Made by a program: the position numbers and the translations under genes. This document shows positions 37,055 to 46,134 of a stretch of 64,000 nucleotides of DNA, in pieces. Position 1 is the first letter of the stretch, and each line of letters begins with the position of its first letter. This stretch comes from Paenibacillus thiaminolyticus (GTDB lineage: Bacteria; Bacillota; Bacilli; Paenibacillales; Paenibacillaceae), in contig NZ_CP041405.1 in NCBI RefSeq assembly GCF_007066085.1, forward strand, positions 6,293,501 to 6,357,500, in the 5' to 3' direction. Below the pieces are notes generated by a model. It did no database searches and was not told where the DNA came from. It saw only the letters and a program-made list of their open reading frames with translations.

Positions 37055-38779
37055 ATGCATGTCATAGAGAACGGCGAACGCCCCTGGCTTCGCCATTATC
37101 CTGAAGAAGTGGCACCGACTGCCGATTATCCGAAGCATAATGTGGCGCAATTCATGATTCAAGCGGCCGTTCAGTATCCGAACCGGACAGCCGTTCATTT
37201 TATGGGGGCGAACCTGACGTATCAGCAGCTGCTGGATGCAGCCTATCGCTTCGCGAACGGCCTGCACGCCCTCGGCATCAAATCCGGGGATCGAGTGGCG
37301 CTGATGCTCCCGAACTGCCCGCACATGGTCATCGCCTACTACGGGTCCCTGCTGGCCGGCGCCGTGGTCGTCATGACCAATCCGCTCTATATGGAGGGAG
37401 AACTGGTCCATCAGCTTAATGATGCCGGGGCGAAGGTTATCGTCACCCTCGATATGCTGCTGCCGCGTGTCATGAAGGTCAAGCGGAGCACCCCGCTGGC
37501 GTACATGATTTGCGGATCGCTGCGCGAATACTTGCCGTTCCCGCTGCGGCTCTTGTATCCGCTCAAGGCAAGGAAGGATGGTCATTCGCTTCATATCCCG
37601 AACCAGCCGGGCCTATTCCGCTTCAAATCATGGCTGAATAGCAATGCGCCCCAGCCGGTGCTCTGTCCCGTCGACGCGGAGATTGACATCGCAATGCTGC
37701 AATATACGGGCGGCACGACAGGCACGGCCAAAGGCGTCATGCTGACGCATTACAATCTCGTCGTCAACACGATTCAGACCGCAAATTGGTGCTACAAGGC
37801 GCGCAAGGGAGAGGAGAGCTTCCTGGCGGTACTGCCTTGCTTCCATGTGTTCGGGTTGACCGTGCTGCTCAACCAGGCGATGTATCTAGCCGGGGAGCTT
37901 GTCCTGCTGCCCCGATTCGATACGCTGCAGGTGTTGACCACGATACAGAAGAAGAAAATAACGGTTTTTCCCGGCGCGCCCACGATGTATATTGCCATCA
38001 ACCACCATAAAGAGGTGCAGCGCTTCGACCTGTCCACCGTCCGGGTGTGCGTAAGCGGATCGGCGGCTTTGCCGCTGGAGGTACAGGAACGGTTCGAGGC
38101 CTTGACAGGCGGACGCTTGATCGAAGGCTACGGATTGACGGAAGCTTCGCCGGTGACGCATGCGAATCCGATCTGGGGGCTGCGTAAGACCGGGACGATC
38201 GGAATTCCGTTCCCGGATACGGACGCGAAGGTAGTCCACCCCGAGACGTTCGAGCCGCTTCCTCCCGGCGAGATTGGAGAGCTGGCGGTGAAGGGGCCGC
38301 AGGTAATGAAGGGCTACTGGAACCGGCCAGAGGATACGGCAGCCGTCCTGAAGGATGGATGGCTTTTGACCGGAGACATGGCTAAGATAGATGAAGACGG
38401 TTATTTCACGATCGTCGATCGGAAAAAAGATATGATTAACGCCAGCGGCTTCAAAGTATATCCGCGCGACGTCGAGGAAGTGTTGTTCGAGCATCCCGCC
38501 GTGAAAGAGGCTGTCGTCATCGGGGTGCCCGATCCGTACCGCGGGGAGACCGTGAAGGCGTTCATCGTCCGGGCGGAAGGGGCCGGGACGACGGCAGAGG
38601 AGCTGGAAGCGTGGTGCCGGGAGCGGCTTGCCGCCTACAAAGTTCCGCGGCTGTATGAGTTCCGCGCGGAGCTGCCGAAGACGATGGTCGGCAAAGTGCT
38701 GCGGCGCCGGCTGGCGGAAGACGAGAGGCAGCGGCAGGCCGGACAGACGGAACCGCCGGGATCCGGCCAGCGCGAATAG
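37055..38779 (+). CDS. fadD: Long-chain fatty acid-CoA ligase
   Basis: AMP-forming ligase of 574 residues activating fatty acids to acyl-CoA for beta-oxidation. The AMP-binding signature YTGGTTGTAKGVMLTH is near 215-230, and the core motifs GYGLTEASP and the C-terminal domain with DRKKDMINASGFKVYP near 458 are present. The last 20 residues are low complexity (RQRQAGQTEPPGSG). AAGGAGAGG precedes the ATG. Divergence from etfA suggests a broken fatty-acid degradation operon. In B. subtilis lcfA and etfA share one operon. Confidence 0.92.
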   Translation: MHVIENGERPWLRHYPEEVAPTADYPKHNVAQFMIQAAVQYPNRTAVHFMGANLTYQQLLDAAYRFANGLHALGIKSGDRVALMLPNCPHMVIAYYGSLLAGAVVVMTNPLYMEGELVHQLNDAGAKVIVTLDMLLPRVMKVKRSTPLAYMICGSLREYLPFPLRLLYPLKARKDGHSLHIPNQPGLFRFKSWLNSNAPQPVLCPVDAEIDIAMLQYTGGTTGTAKGVMLTHYNLVVNTIQTANWCYKARKGEESFLAVLPCFHVFGLTVLLNQAMYLAGELVLLPRFDTLQVLTTIQKKKITVFPGAPTMYIAINHHKEVQRFDLSTVRVCVSGSAALPLEVQERFEALTGGRLIEGYGLTEASPVTHANPIWGLRKTGTIGIPFPDTDAKVVHPETFEPLPPGEIGELAVKGPQVMKGYWNRPEDTAAVLKDGWLLTGDMAKIDEDGYFTIVDRKKDMINASGFKVYPRDVEEVLFEHPAVKEAVVIGVPDPYRGETVKAFIVRAEGAGTTAEELEAWCRERLAAYKVPRLYEFRAELPKTMVGKVLRRRLAEDERQRQAGQTEPPGSGQRE

Positions 38780-38861
38780 CGCGGCGTTCGGCAGGCGGGC
38801 CGGTTCACGGGGGGAGCCGGCCGCCGGCCCGTTCGGCGTACGCGGCCGGGCGGCGCTACCC

Positions 38862-38975
38862 GCATGATGGGGCTACATGCTGCATATGACAGGGCCGATT
38901 GCCGCATGATAGAGCCGCATGCTGCATGTCATGCTGCATATGAAAAGGCCGATTGCCGCATGTGCAGGGTACGGC
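38862..38975. repeat. Short direct repeats downstream of fadD
   Basis: The string CTGCATATGA followed by GGCCGATTGCCGCATG occurs at about 38879-38907 and 38935-38963, with further GCATGCTGCATG copies between. No gene is seen in this 266-base gap. Confidence 0.55.
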
Positions 38976-39045
38976 TGGCGCAGGATGGCAGGACGATTGT
39001 TAAGCGAGAGGAGCAAGGCCGATAGGCGGAACGGGCGGGGCCGCG

Positions 39046-39451
39046 ATGCGGCGCTGGGGGAAGCTGGAGGAACGGGCCAAGGCGACATTCTGGGGCTATC
39101 TGGGCTGCGAGCTGGTCAGCGTCGGGGAACGGGAGACGATCGTGCGGCTGCAGGCGGGAGCGCCATTTGAACATGATGGGAATCGTCAACGGCGGGGTGC
39201 TGGCCTCGCTTTTGGATAATACGATGGGCATTGCCGCCGCGGCGAACCGGCCTGATGATCAGATCGTCACGAGCAATTTTAACGTTCATTTCGTCCATCC
39301 GATGCGGGCAGGCCTGCTGGAAGTCCGGGCTCACGTTGTTCATTCCACCAACCGGATGATGACGGTATATGGGAGCGTAACCGGCGAAGCTGGCCGATTA
39401 GGAACGATTGGAACGGGTTCCTTCCGGGTCAATGGGGAATTGATGAGTTGA
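39046..39451 (+). pseudogene. PaaI-type thioesterase, frameshifted
   Basis: Hotdog-fold thioesterase split by one extra base. The first frame reads MRRWGKLEERAKATFWGYLG up to LQAG. The second continues RHLNMMGIVNGGVLASLLDN with the typical NGG and LD motif, then HFVHPMRAG to the stop at 39451. Removing one G at about 39160 joins them in one frame of about 134 codons. The second half begins without its own ribosome site, so it is unlikely to be translated alone. Either a real frameshift mutation or a base-calling error in a G-rich stretch. Function would be hydrolysis of an acyl-CoA, consistent with the adjacent ligase. Confidence 0.75.
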
Positions 39452-39527
39452 ACATTTGACATCAATTTGTCATAATGACGTTAAGCTTATCATTACCCTT
39501 ACTGGGCTGGAGAGGAGACGATTCGCG

Positions 39528-40070
39528 ATGAAAGCGTTAGTCGTCATTGATTACACGCATGATTTTGTCATCGGCCGGCTTCCGTGCGGACAGCCGGCTA
39601 TTGATATTGAACGCCGGATTGCGGAGCTGACCGAGCAATTCGCCGCCCGCGGCGAATTCGTGGCTATGGCCGTGGACGTTCACGACGAGCAGGACCCGTA
39701 TCATCCGGAGACAGCGCTGTTCCCGCCGCATAATATCCGCGGGACGGAGGGCCGTGAGCTGTACGGCGCGCTGCGGGAGGTGCATGAACGCCATGCCTCT
39801 GCGATTTACTGGATGGACAAAACCCGGTACAGCTCCTTTTGCGGCACTGATCTCGACATGCGGCTGCGGGCGCGCGGGGTGAAGGAAGTCCACCTGGTTG
39901 GGGTTTGCACGGATATTTGCGTGCTGCATACGGCGATTGATGCGTATAATCTCGGTTATCGCATCGTCGTGCATGAGGATGCGGTCGCTTCATTCAATGC
40001 CGACGCGCATCGCTGGGCGCTGGAGCATGTCCGCAATACGCTGGGCGCTCAAGTCGTCAGCGGTTATTGA
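39528..40070 (+). CDS. pncA: Nicotinamidase (isochorismatase-like cysteine hydrolase)
   Basis: Converts nicotinamide to nicotinate for NAD salvage. 180 residues of the isochorismatase-like fold. The catalytic triad is visible as Asp8 (VIDYTHDF), Lys in MDKTRYSSF near 96, and Cys in CTDICV near 131. I chose ATG 39528 after GAGAGGAG. The frame opens 24 codons earlier without support. pncB starts 57 bases after the stop, giving a two-step salvage operon. Confidence 0.9.
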   Translation: MKALVVIDYTHDFVIGRLPCGQPAIDIERRIAELTEQFAARGEFVAMAVDVHDEQDPYHPETALFPPHNIRGTEGRELYGALREVHERHASAIYWMDKTRYSSFCGTDLDMRLRARGVKEVHLVGVCTDICVLHTAIDAYNLGYRIVVHEDAVASFNADAHRWALEHVRNTLGAQVVSGY

Positions 40071-40127
40071 GGGAGCAGCGGCTTCGGCCGAGGTAAGGCA
40101 AAGGACGTCAGAAAGAAGGATGAATAA

Positions 40128-41627
40128 ATGAATGCATCAATGGCATTGCATACCGACAAATATCAGATCAATATGATGTATGCGCATTGGAAGCATGGCA
40201 CGCATAATCAGAAAACGGTGTTCGAAGCGTTTTTCCGCAAGCTGCCCTTCCATAACGGGTACGCCGTGTTTGCCGGCCTGGAGCGGATTATCGAGTATAT
40301 GGAGCAGCTCCGCTTCACTGAGGAGGATATCGCGTATTTGCGCGAGCAGGAGGAAGAGTACGAGGAGGCGTTTCTGCAGGAGCTGAGCAACTTCCGCTTC
40401 ACCGGCCACATCGATGCGGCGCGGGAAGGGACGCTCGTGTTCGCGAATGAACCGCTTATTCGTGTGGAAGGACGCATCTTCGAGACACAGCTGATTGAGA
40501 CGGCACTACTTAATTTCATGAATTTCCAGACATTAATCGCGACGAAGGCGTCCCGGATCAAGTATGTGGCAGGCAATGACATTTTGATGGAATTCGGAAC
40601 GAGACGGGCGCAGGAAGCGGATGCTGCCCTCTGGGGAGCGCGGGCCGCATACTTGGCGGGCTTCCATGCGACCTCCAACATGCTGGCAGGACGCCGCTTT
40701 GGGATTCCGACGAAGGGAACGCATGCGCATGCCTGGGTGCAGAGCTTCGAGAACGAGCAGGAGGCGTTCCAGGCATTCGCCGAGGCGCTTCCGAATCAAG
40801 TGACGCTGTTGGTAGACACCTATGATACGCTGCACAGCGGCATTCCGAACGCGATCGAGATCGGCAAGGAACTGGCGAACCGGGGCAAGAAGCTGCAGGC
40901 GATCCGCCTTGACAGCGGCGATTTGGCGTATCTGTCCATCGAAGCCCGCCGGATGCTGGATGAGGCCGGCTTGAACGAGGTTCAGATCGTCGCTTCCAAC
41001 GATTTGGACGAGTACACGATCTCGGATCTGAAGCTGCAGGGCGCACGCATAGATATGTGGGGCGTCGGCACGCAGCTGATTACCGCCGCGGATCAGCCGT
41101 CTCTCGGCGGAGTGTACAAGCTGGTATCCCGCGAGGTCGAAGGAGTGATGCAGCCGACGATCAAAATCTCGGCCAATCCGGAAAAAGTGACGACGCCGGG
41201 CAAGAAGGACGTCTACCGCATCATCCATAAGAAAAAGAAAAAAGCAATCGCTGATTACATCTGCCTCACGGAAGAGGATGATATCGAGCGCCGCGCCAAA
41301 ATTAAGCTGTTCGATCCGATTCATCCGTATCTGCATAAATATGTCGAGCATTACGATGCCGAGAAGCTGCTTCAACCGATATATCGGGACGGGAAGCTCG
41401 TGTATGAGCGCCCGCCGCTGGACGAAATTCGGCAATATCATTGCGAGCAGCTGCAGCTGTTCTGGCCGGAATACTTGCGCAAGACGAATCCGGAACGCTA
41501 TCATGTCGACATCAGCACGAAGGCATGGCAGCTGAAGCATGATATGATCGAATCCTACGTGCAGGAGCAGGAGCAGCGGACACGCATTTTGCGGGAGAAC
41601 GGGGACGACGGCGCCAACGGTCATTAA
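40128..41627 (+). CDS. pncB: Nicotinate phosphoribosyltransferase
   Basis: Joins nicotinate with phosphoribosyl pyrophosphate to form nicotinate mononucleotide, the step after PncA. 499 residues. Opening ALHTDKYQINMMYAHW, the LEFGTRRAQE-like segment (MEFGTRRAQEADAALWGARA) and the later IRLDSGDLAYLS and ASNDLDEYTI are family signatures. AAGAAGGATG precedes the ATG. It is probably co-transcribed with pncA. No obvious terminator follows. Confidence 0.93.
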   Translation: MNASMALHTDKYQINMMYAHWKHGTHNQKTVFEAFFRKLPFHNGYAVFAGLERIIEYMEQLRFTEEDIAYLREQEEEYEEAFLQELSNFRFTGHIDAAREGTLVFANEPLIRVEGRIFETQLIETALLNFMNFQTLIATKASRIKYVAGNDILMEFGTRRAQEADAALWGARAAYLAGFHATSNMLAGRRFGIPTKGTHAHAWVQSFENEQEAFQAFAEALPNQVTLLVDTYDTLHSGIPNAIEIGKELANRGKKLQAIRLDSGDLAYLSIEARRMLDEAGLNEVQIVASNDLDEYTISDLKLQGARIDMWGVGTQLITAADQPSLGGVYKLVSREVEGVMQPTIKISANPEKVTTPGKKDVYRIIHKKKKKAIADYICLTEEDDIERRAKIKLFDPIHPYLHKYVEHYDAEKLLQPIYRDGKLVYERPPLDEIRQYHCEQLQLFWPEYLRKTNPERYHVDISTKAWQLKHDMIESYVQEQEQRTRILRENGDDGANGH

Positions 41628-42068
41628 TGTCTTACAGGAGGACGAAGCGGCAATAATAAGCCGATCGGAGCCTTAGCCGGACTCCTTGTATCATGAACGA
41701 TTGCGGTACGCCTTGCAGTAGCCGCTTGCCGGATTGCGGTATGCTTTGTATGGCTTGCCAAATTCGGTTCGATTGGCCAATAAGGTGATGAAATTCACAT
41801 GTAAAGACGGACGGCGAGTTACGGATGTCATGAATGGCATGAGAACCGATAGCGTGACAATCCTATAATTTTCGATAGCGTAACAATGTATCAGACTAGA
41901 TTAACGTAACAACTTTGTGATAATCGATAGGGGAAAAGGTTTGGAGCATCGATAGCACAATGTCATGCAGCCAACAGAGGAACAAATCAGCGGACGGGAT
42001 GTTCGATAGATGAGACGAGATAGTGCAGACAGCCGAACTTCTCTGGTCCGGACCGGGGAGAGAGGACG
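41628..42068. other. Gap pncB-SMP30 with short repeats, no gene
   Basis: 441 bases without a credible gene. GATTGCGGTA(C/T)GC(C/T)TTG occurs twice, 33 bases apart (41699, 41732). A second motif, GATAGCGT(G/A)ACAAT, recurs with a period near 26 at 41848 and 41874 and in decayed form near 41900 and 41924. Confidence 0.5.
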
Positions 42069-42923
42069 ATGAGTGTGAAGGATCTGGGGCAAGGCCGCTG
42101 CAGCGAGCAGTTCACCCCGCCGCACGGATTTACGGGCGGCGTCGAGGGGCCGGCCTGCGATAAGGAAGGCAATCTGTATGCCGTAAATTACGAGCGGGAG
42201 GGCACGATCGGGAAGGTCACCCCGGAAGGGGTCAGCAGCGTCTTTGTGGAGCTCCCGGAAGGAAGCATTGCGAACGGGATCCGGTTCAATCGGGCCGGCG
42301 ACATGTTCATGGCCGATTATACGCGGCACCGCATTTACCGCTATTCCTGGCATGAGCGGCGGCTGGACGTGCTGGCGGAGGAGCCGGCCATGAATCAGCC
42401 GAATGACATCGCGATCTCGTCGCGCGATGTTCTGTTCGCGAGCGATCCGAACTGGGCAGACGAGACCGGGCAGCTGTGGCGGATCAATCCAGACGGGAAG
42501 ACGACGCGGCTTGAAGCGGGAATGGGGACGACGAACGGAATCGAGGTCAGTCCCGATGATCGTCTGCTGTATGTGAACGAGTCCGTGCAGCGCCGGATCT
42601 GGGTCTATGATCTGTCGGAGGACGGGAATGTCTCGAATAAGCGCTTATTCCATGAGTTCCCGGATTACGGTCTGGACGGCATGCGCTGCGATGTCGAGGG
42701 CTATCTGTACGTAACCCGGTTCGGCAAAGGAACCGTAGCCATCTTCTCACCGGCAGGGGGCCTGATCGAAGAGGTTCAACTGTTGGGCAAGGAGTGCACG
42801 AACCTGACATTCGGCGGCGAGGACGGGCGGACCGTCTATGTCACGATCAAGGACAGGGGCAATGTCGAACGCTTCGTTGCCGATCGTCCGGGCCGCTGCC
42901 GCAGGCTGTTCGGGCTTGTCTAG
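42069..42923 (+). CDS. SMP-30/gluconolactonase-like beta-propeller protein
   Basis: 284-residue protein resembling SMP-30/gluconolactonase/LRE-type six-bladed propellers. Motifs include FTGGVEGPACDKEGNLY (first metal-ligand Glu), NQPNDIAISS, GTTNGIEVSPDDRLLYVNES (Asn ligand) and DGMRCDVEGYLYVT (Asp ligand). This spacing of E, N, N and D supports a divalent-metal lactonase site. The physiological lactone is unknown. GGGGAGAGAGG precedes the ATG. It stands alone, followed by a strong terminator. Confidence 0.82.
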   Translation: MSVKDLGQGRCSEQFTPPHGFTGGVEGPACDKEGNLYAVNYEREGTIGKVTPEGVSSVFVELPEGSIANGIRFNRAGDMFMADYTRHRIYRYSWHERRLDVLAEEPAMNQPNDIAISSRDVLFASDPNWADETGQLWRINPDGKTTRLEAGMGTTNGIEVSPDDRLLYVNESVQRRIWVYDLSEDGNVSNKRLFHEFPDYGLDGMRCDVEGYLYVTRFGKGTVAIFSPAGGLIEEVQLLGKECTNLTFGGEDGRTVYVTIKDRGNVERFVADRPGRCRRLFGLV

Positions 42924-43028
42924 CAGCATCCGGCGCGGAGGCAACTCCGCCCCGTACCGTTGTACCGTTGAACCGTGCCTGGAGAACAGGCGGAAGATAC
43001 GAATGTCTGCCAATCCATCATAAATGAG

Positions 43029-43059
43029 AAAGAGGCGCCACGGGTTGTGGCGCCTCTTT
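43029..43059 (+). terminator. Perfect 13-bp terminator after the SMP-30 gene
   Basis: AAAGAGGCGCCAC pairs exactly with GTGGCGCCTCTTT across a five-base loop. The A-run on one side and T-run on the other allow use in both directions. Confidence 0.88.
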
Positions 43060-43079
43060 CAGACTGTCGACAGTCTGAA
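43058..43079. repeat. Perfect 22-bp palindrome
   Basis: Two 11-bp arms, TTCAGACTGTC and its exact complement, meet without a loop. It directly joins the terminator arm. A zero-loop palindrome of this kind suggests a protein-binding or REP-like mobile site rather than RNA hairpin use. Confidence 0.7.
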
Positions 43080-43133
43080 GGGCGGGGTCTGGGAAGGCAG
43101 GGCAGGTTAGGTTAGGGCAAGCTGGTCCACATG

Positions 43134-43319
43134 AAATTGCTGCACAGGAGCAGCATTTTTAGCCTCAAGAGGCTAAATTGCGAGAAAATCCTGCAAAATT
43201 ACATCATTTCCCTATTTTGAACGCTATCTATGCCTTGCCGCGGAGTAATTGCTGTCTTTTTGCAGCAATCCTATTTTCGCATACTCGTGCCAATGAAATT
43301 GCTGCATTCTTGCAGTATT
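43134..43319. repeat. Cluster of related small hairpins
   Basis: ATGAAATTGCTGCA occurs at 43131 and 43293. Hairpins with arms TGCTG/CAGCA (43138-43155), ATTGCTG/CAGCAAT (43248-43269) and AATTGCTGCA against TGCAGTATT (43297-43319) share the same stem. A further 9-bp palindromic stem TTTAGCCTC/GAGGCTAAA lies at 43158-43177. The 42924-43611 gap contains no credible gene. Confidence 0.6.
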
Positions 43320-43611
43320 GGTGGAGCTGATGACTAGATGACGAATGACACCGTACACCGTATATAAGGCAGGTGCTGGAAGTCGATTATTTCTCGGGAA
43401 AGCGCAAATTACTCCAGCGTTCCCCATCTGCTGACCGGTATCGACGGGCTGGGGCAGGCGGAAGCGGTGAACCGGATCAGATGATGCCGGTTCATTCTCC
43501 CGCCATGGGGGGACGCAGCAGCGCTCTCGCAATGCCTCACAATGGGATTAATGGAACGCGGGCACGGCTGCACGCTGCACGGCTTCCGTTAATCTCAGCC
43601 TGCCGCCCGCC

Positions 43612-44292
43612 TTAGAGCGGACGAAGGGCAATCTGCTCGGTCCGCTTCAGCCCTTCCATCATATCGAGCCATGCCTGGGGCTTATTCGGCAGGACGGCGT
43701 AATACCACTGCAGGAACCCGGCCACGAGCGAGGCCGGAACGGAACTCATCCCGTCTTGCATCGGCATGAAGCAGAGGTCGAGCCCGCTGACAGCTTCCCC
43801 GTCATTCGACCAGGACGGATGAACGTAAGGGAAGTCGAGGCGCTCGTAGCCGAGATGGGACAGCACCTCGCGCCGGACGACCGGGTCCATCGGACGGATG
43901 CCGCCGAAGGAGAAGTCGCCGACCCGGTAGGGGTCGTAGATTTCGGCGAACATGCCGATGAGCGGCTTGCCTGCCGCTTCCGCCACGCTCAGCACATCCC
44001 GCTCGCGCTGCTTATAGAGGAAGCGGCCAATGCCGAGCCCCGGCTCGCCGATGATGGTGAAATCGGTCATCGCCACCTGGAGCGCTTCAACATAGCGGTA
44101 TTCGGTCGCGCCGACGACGCGGCCGTCAAGCACGGCGACAAATACGCGGATATCGGGATCCTCCAGCGGCTCCCGCCACAGATCGAATTCCAGCACCTCT
44201 TCCTTCGGAAAAATTCGGCCCATCAAAGCATGCATATGGGCGAACAACGGATCTTCGATTGATTGGATACGGACATAGCGAAGCTGTGTCAT
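43612..44292 (-). CDS. GNAT-family acetyltransferase (gene 3 of operon)
   Basis: 226-residue protein with a GNAT-like fold: RVFVAVLDGRVVGATEYRYV is the central strand region and EPGLGIGRFLYKQRERDV resembles the acetyl-CoA loop (G-x-G-x-G/A). The C-terminal part (about 150-226) is specific. I chose the ATG at 44292, because the longer GTG start at 44304 overlaps its own ribosome site AGGAAAGG. It is third in an operon behind a nitrilase and another GNAT. Substrate unknown. Confidence 0.72.
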   Translation of the reverse strand: MTQLRYVRIQSIEDPLFAHMHALMGRIFPKEEVLEFDLWREPLEDPDIRVFVAVLDGRVVGATEYRYVEALQVAMTDFTIIGEPGLGIGRFLYKQRERDVLSVAEAAGKPLIGMFAEIYDPYRVGDFSFGGIRPMDPVVRREVLSHLGYERLDFPYVHPSWSNDGEAVSGLDLCFMPMQDGMSSVPASLVAGFLQWYYAVLPNKPQAWLDMMEGLKRTEQIALRPL

Positions 44293-44369
44293 GCAATTCA
44301 ACACCTTTCCTCATTATCTCTCTGTATAGCAACTCATCACGAATGCGGGTTCACCAAGGCTGGCTGCCA

Positions 44370-45032
44370 TCACAGGAAAGGATTGCGCCATTCCATCAGC
44401 AGACCGTAATTGGCCGACTGCTCATCTTCCAAATAATCGGGCACGACCGCAACAGGCGTGCGGCCGCAGCGGAGCAAAAAGCTGACGACCGGATCATGCC
44501 GACGGCCTTCCATGACCTCCTGCACATATTGCTCGGCCGTCATCTCATTCGCGACGGCGCCGTAGCCGGGCATGCGGGCTCCGCCCAGAAGGCGGTCCAG
44601 CCCGAGGTGGACGACCGTCGCGTACATCGCCTGCATCATCCATTGCCCGATTCCATACTTCCGGTATTCGGGGCGGACGCACAGATCGACGACATACAAG
44701 GTTCGCCCCGCCGGATCGTGGTGGCGGATATATCCGTTGTCCGTTGCCGCTTCCCAGGGAAGATGCTCGGCTTCGGCAGCAGGCGGAAGCACGAGGGCGG
44801 TCATCGAACCGACGACCTGCCCGTCCATCTCGGCGCAGAGCGCCCCCGCCGGAAAGCGGGACACATGCTCCCCGATCTGCTCGGGGTTCCACCACAGCTC
44901 TTCGGGGAAGGGCGGCGGGAACGAGGCGCGTTGAATGTCTATGAGCGCTTCCATATCGGATAGACGGTAATTGCGGATAGTCAGCCGCTTCGGCTTGCCT
45001 TTATGCAGCACATACATGGATTGGCGGAGCAT
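44370..45032 (-). CDS. GNAT acetyltransferase, half of a known GNAT-nitrilase fusion
   Basis: 220-residue acetyltransferase. The acetyl-CoA loop is in RPEYRKYGIGQWMMQAM near 120-135. The segment LGGARMPGYGAVANEMTAEQYV and the C-terminal LLMEWRNP resemble the N-terminal half of bifunctional GNAT/carbon-nitrogen hydrolase proteins of other bacteria, as I remember them. Here the hydrolase is a separate gene 15 bases upstream. The pair likely acts on one substrate. AAGGGGG precedes the ATG. Confidence 0.78.
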   Translation of the reverse strand: MLRQSMYVLHKGKPKRLTIRNYRLSDMEALIDIQRASFPPPFPEELWWNPEQIGEHVSRFPAGALCAEMDGQVVGSMTALVLPPAAEAEHLPWEAATDNGYIRHHDPAGRTLYVVDLCVRPEYRKYGIGQWMMQAMYATVVHLGLDRLLGGARMPGYGAVANEMTAEQYVQEVMEGRRHDPVVSFLLRCGRTPVAVVPDYLEDEQSANYGLLMEWRNPFL

Positions 45033-45047
45033 CGTCGCTGCCCCCTT

Positions 45048-45902
45048 TTACCAATCCGGATAGAGATCCGTGCGGCGATCGCGCCAGGTCGTCACAGATC
45101 CGCGTTCTCTCACTTGCTGCAGCAAGGACAGATCCAGATCCGCGGTCACGATCATATCGTTATTAATCTCTCCTTCGACGAGAATGCCGCGCGGCGGGAA
45201 CGGAATGTCGTTCGGGGCGATAACGGCCGCCTGGCCCAAATTAGCCCGCATGAAATCAACGGTCGGCAAGGAGCCGACGGTCCCGGTCGCGACGACGTAG
45301 ACCTGATTCTCGATCGCCCGGGCATGGCAGCAGTAGCGGACCCGGTAGAAGCCTTGCCGGTCATCGGTGCACGACGGGCAGAAGATGACATCGGCCCCTT
45401 GGGCGCGCACCATGCGGACGATCTCGGGAAATTCAATATCATAGCAGGTAAGAATGGCGATGGTTCCCTTCTCCGTATGGAATACGCGCACTCCGTCCCC
45501 GGCGGCCATATTCCATTCCGTGACTTCGGTTGGCGTAATATGGAGCTTCGCCTGCTCTTCGACGGTGCCGTCGGGGCGGAACAGATGAGCCATATTGTAC
45601 AGCTTGCCTTCCCGCTCGATGACGTGGGTGCCCCCGATCAGATACATGCCGTATTGCTTGGCCAAGCGGGTGAACAGCTCAAGATAGGCTTCGGTATAGC
45701 CGGGAAGCTCGTCGATCGTGAGCGCCTCGCGCTCATCGGTTCCAATCGACATGAGCTGGGTCGTGATGAATTCGGGAAAGAGCAGAAACTCCACCTCGAA
45801 TTCCGCTGCTGTCCGGATATAGTGTTCTACCTGTCTCGCGAACGCATCGAAGGTTGGGATCGTATGCAGATGGTACTGGACGGCAGATACGCGCATTTTC
45901 AT
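45048..45902 (-). CDS. Carbon-nitrogen hydrolase (nitrilase superfamily)
   Basis: 284-residue amidase/nitrilase fold. The Glu-Lys-Cys triad is visible: Glu in LFPEFITT near 43, Lys in KLHITPTE near 116, Cys in CYDIEFPE near 150. It corresponds to the C-terminal half of GNAT-nitrilase fusions. Here it is encoded first in a three-gene operon, followed by the GNAT half and a second GNAT. GGAGGTG precedes the ATG. Substrate is unknown. An omega-amidase or N-carbamoyl-type activity is possible. Confidence 0.88.
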   Translation of the reverse strand: MKMRVSAVQYHLHTIPTFDAFARQVEHYIRTAAEFEVEFLLFPEFITTQLMSIGTDEREALTIDELPGYTEAYLELFTRLAKQYGMYLIGGTHVIEREGKLYNMAHLFRPDGTVEEQAKLHITPTEVTEWNMAAGDGVRVFHTEKGTIAILTCYDIEFPEIVRMVRAQGADVIFCPSCTDDRQGFYRVRYCCHARAIENQVYVVATGTVGSLPTVDFMRANLGQAAVIAPNDIPFPPRGILVEGEINNDMIVTADLDLSLLQQVRERGSVTTWRDRRTDLYPDW

Positions 45903-46134
45903 AGGAACACCTCCAACTTGGGAAAATTAAAGATCTCTCTCATTATGACCAGAACGGCTGTGGAGAGCAACTATTTCTTGCGGCCGGGCGTCTTGAGCCT
46001 GCTATCGTGGGCCGGAGCGGGATATAAGGATGACTGCAGAGCCGATCTCGTTCCACGAAAAAAAGGAGGAGGCGGCCGCCATCGCGAAGCTATAGTGACG
46101 ATCATTTCAACAGGCGGAAGGGGACTTTTCATTC

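Noticed and set aside
36910..37104. Small gene before fadD
   Set aside because: A fair ribosome site precedes ATG 36949, but the frame runs into fadD, its product is low in recognisable features, and nothing supports translation.
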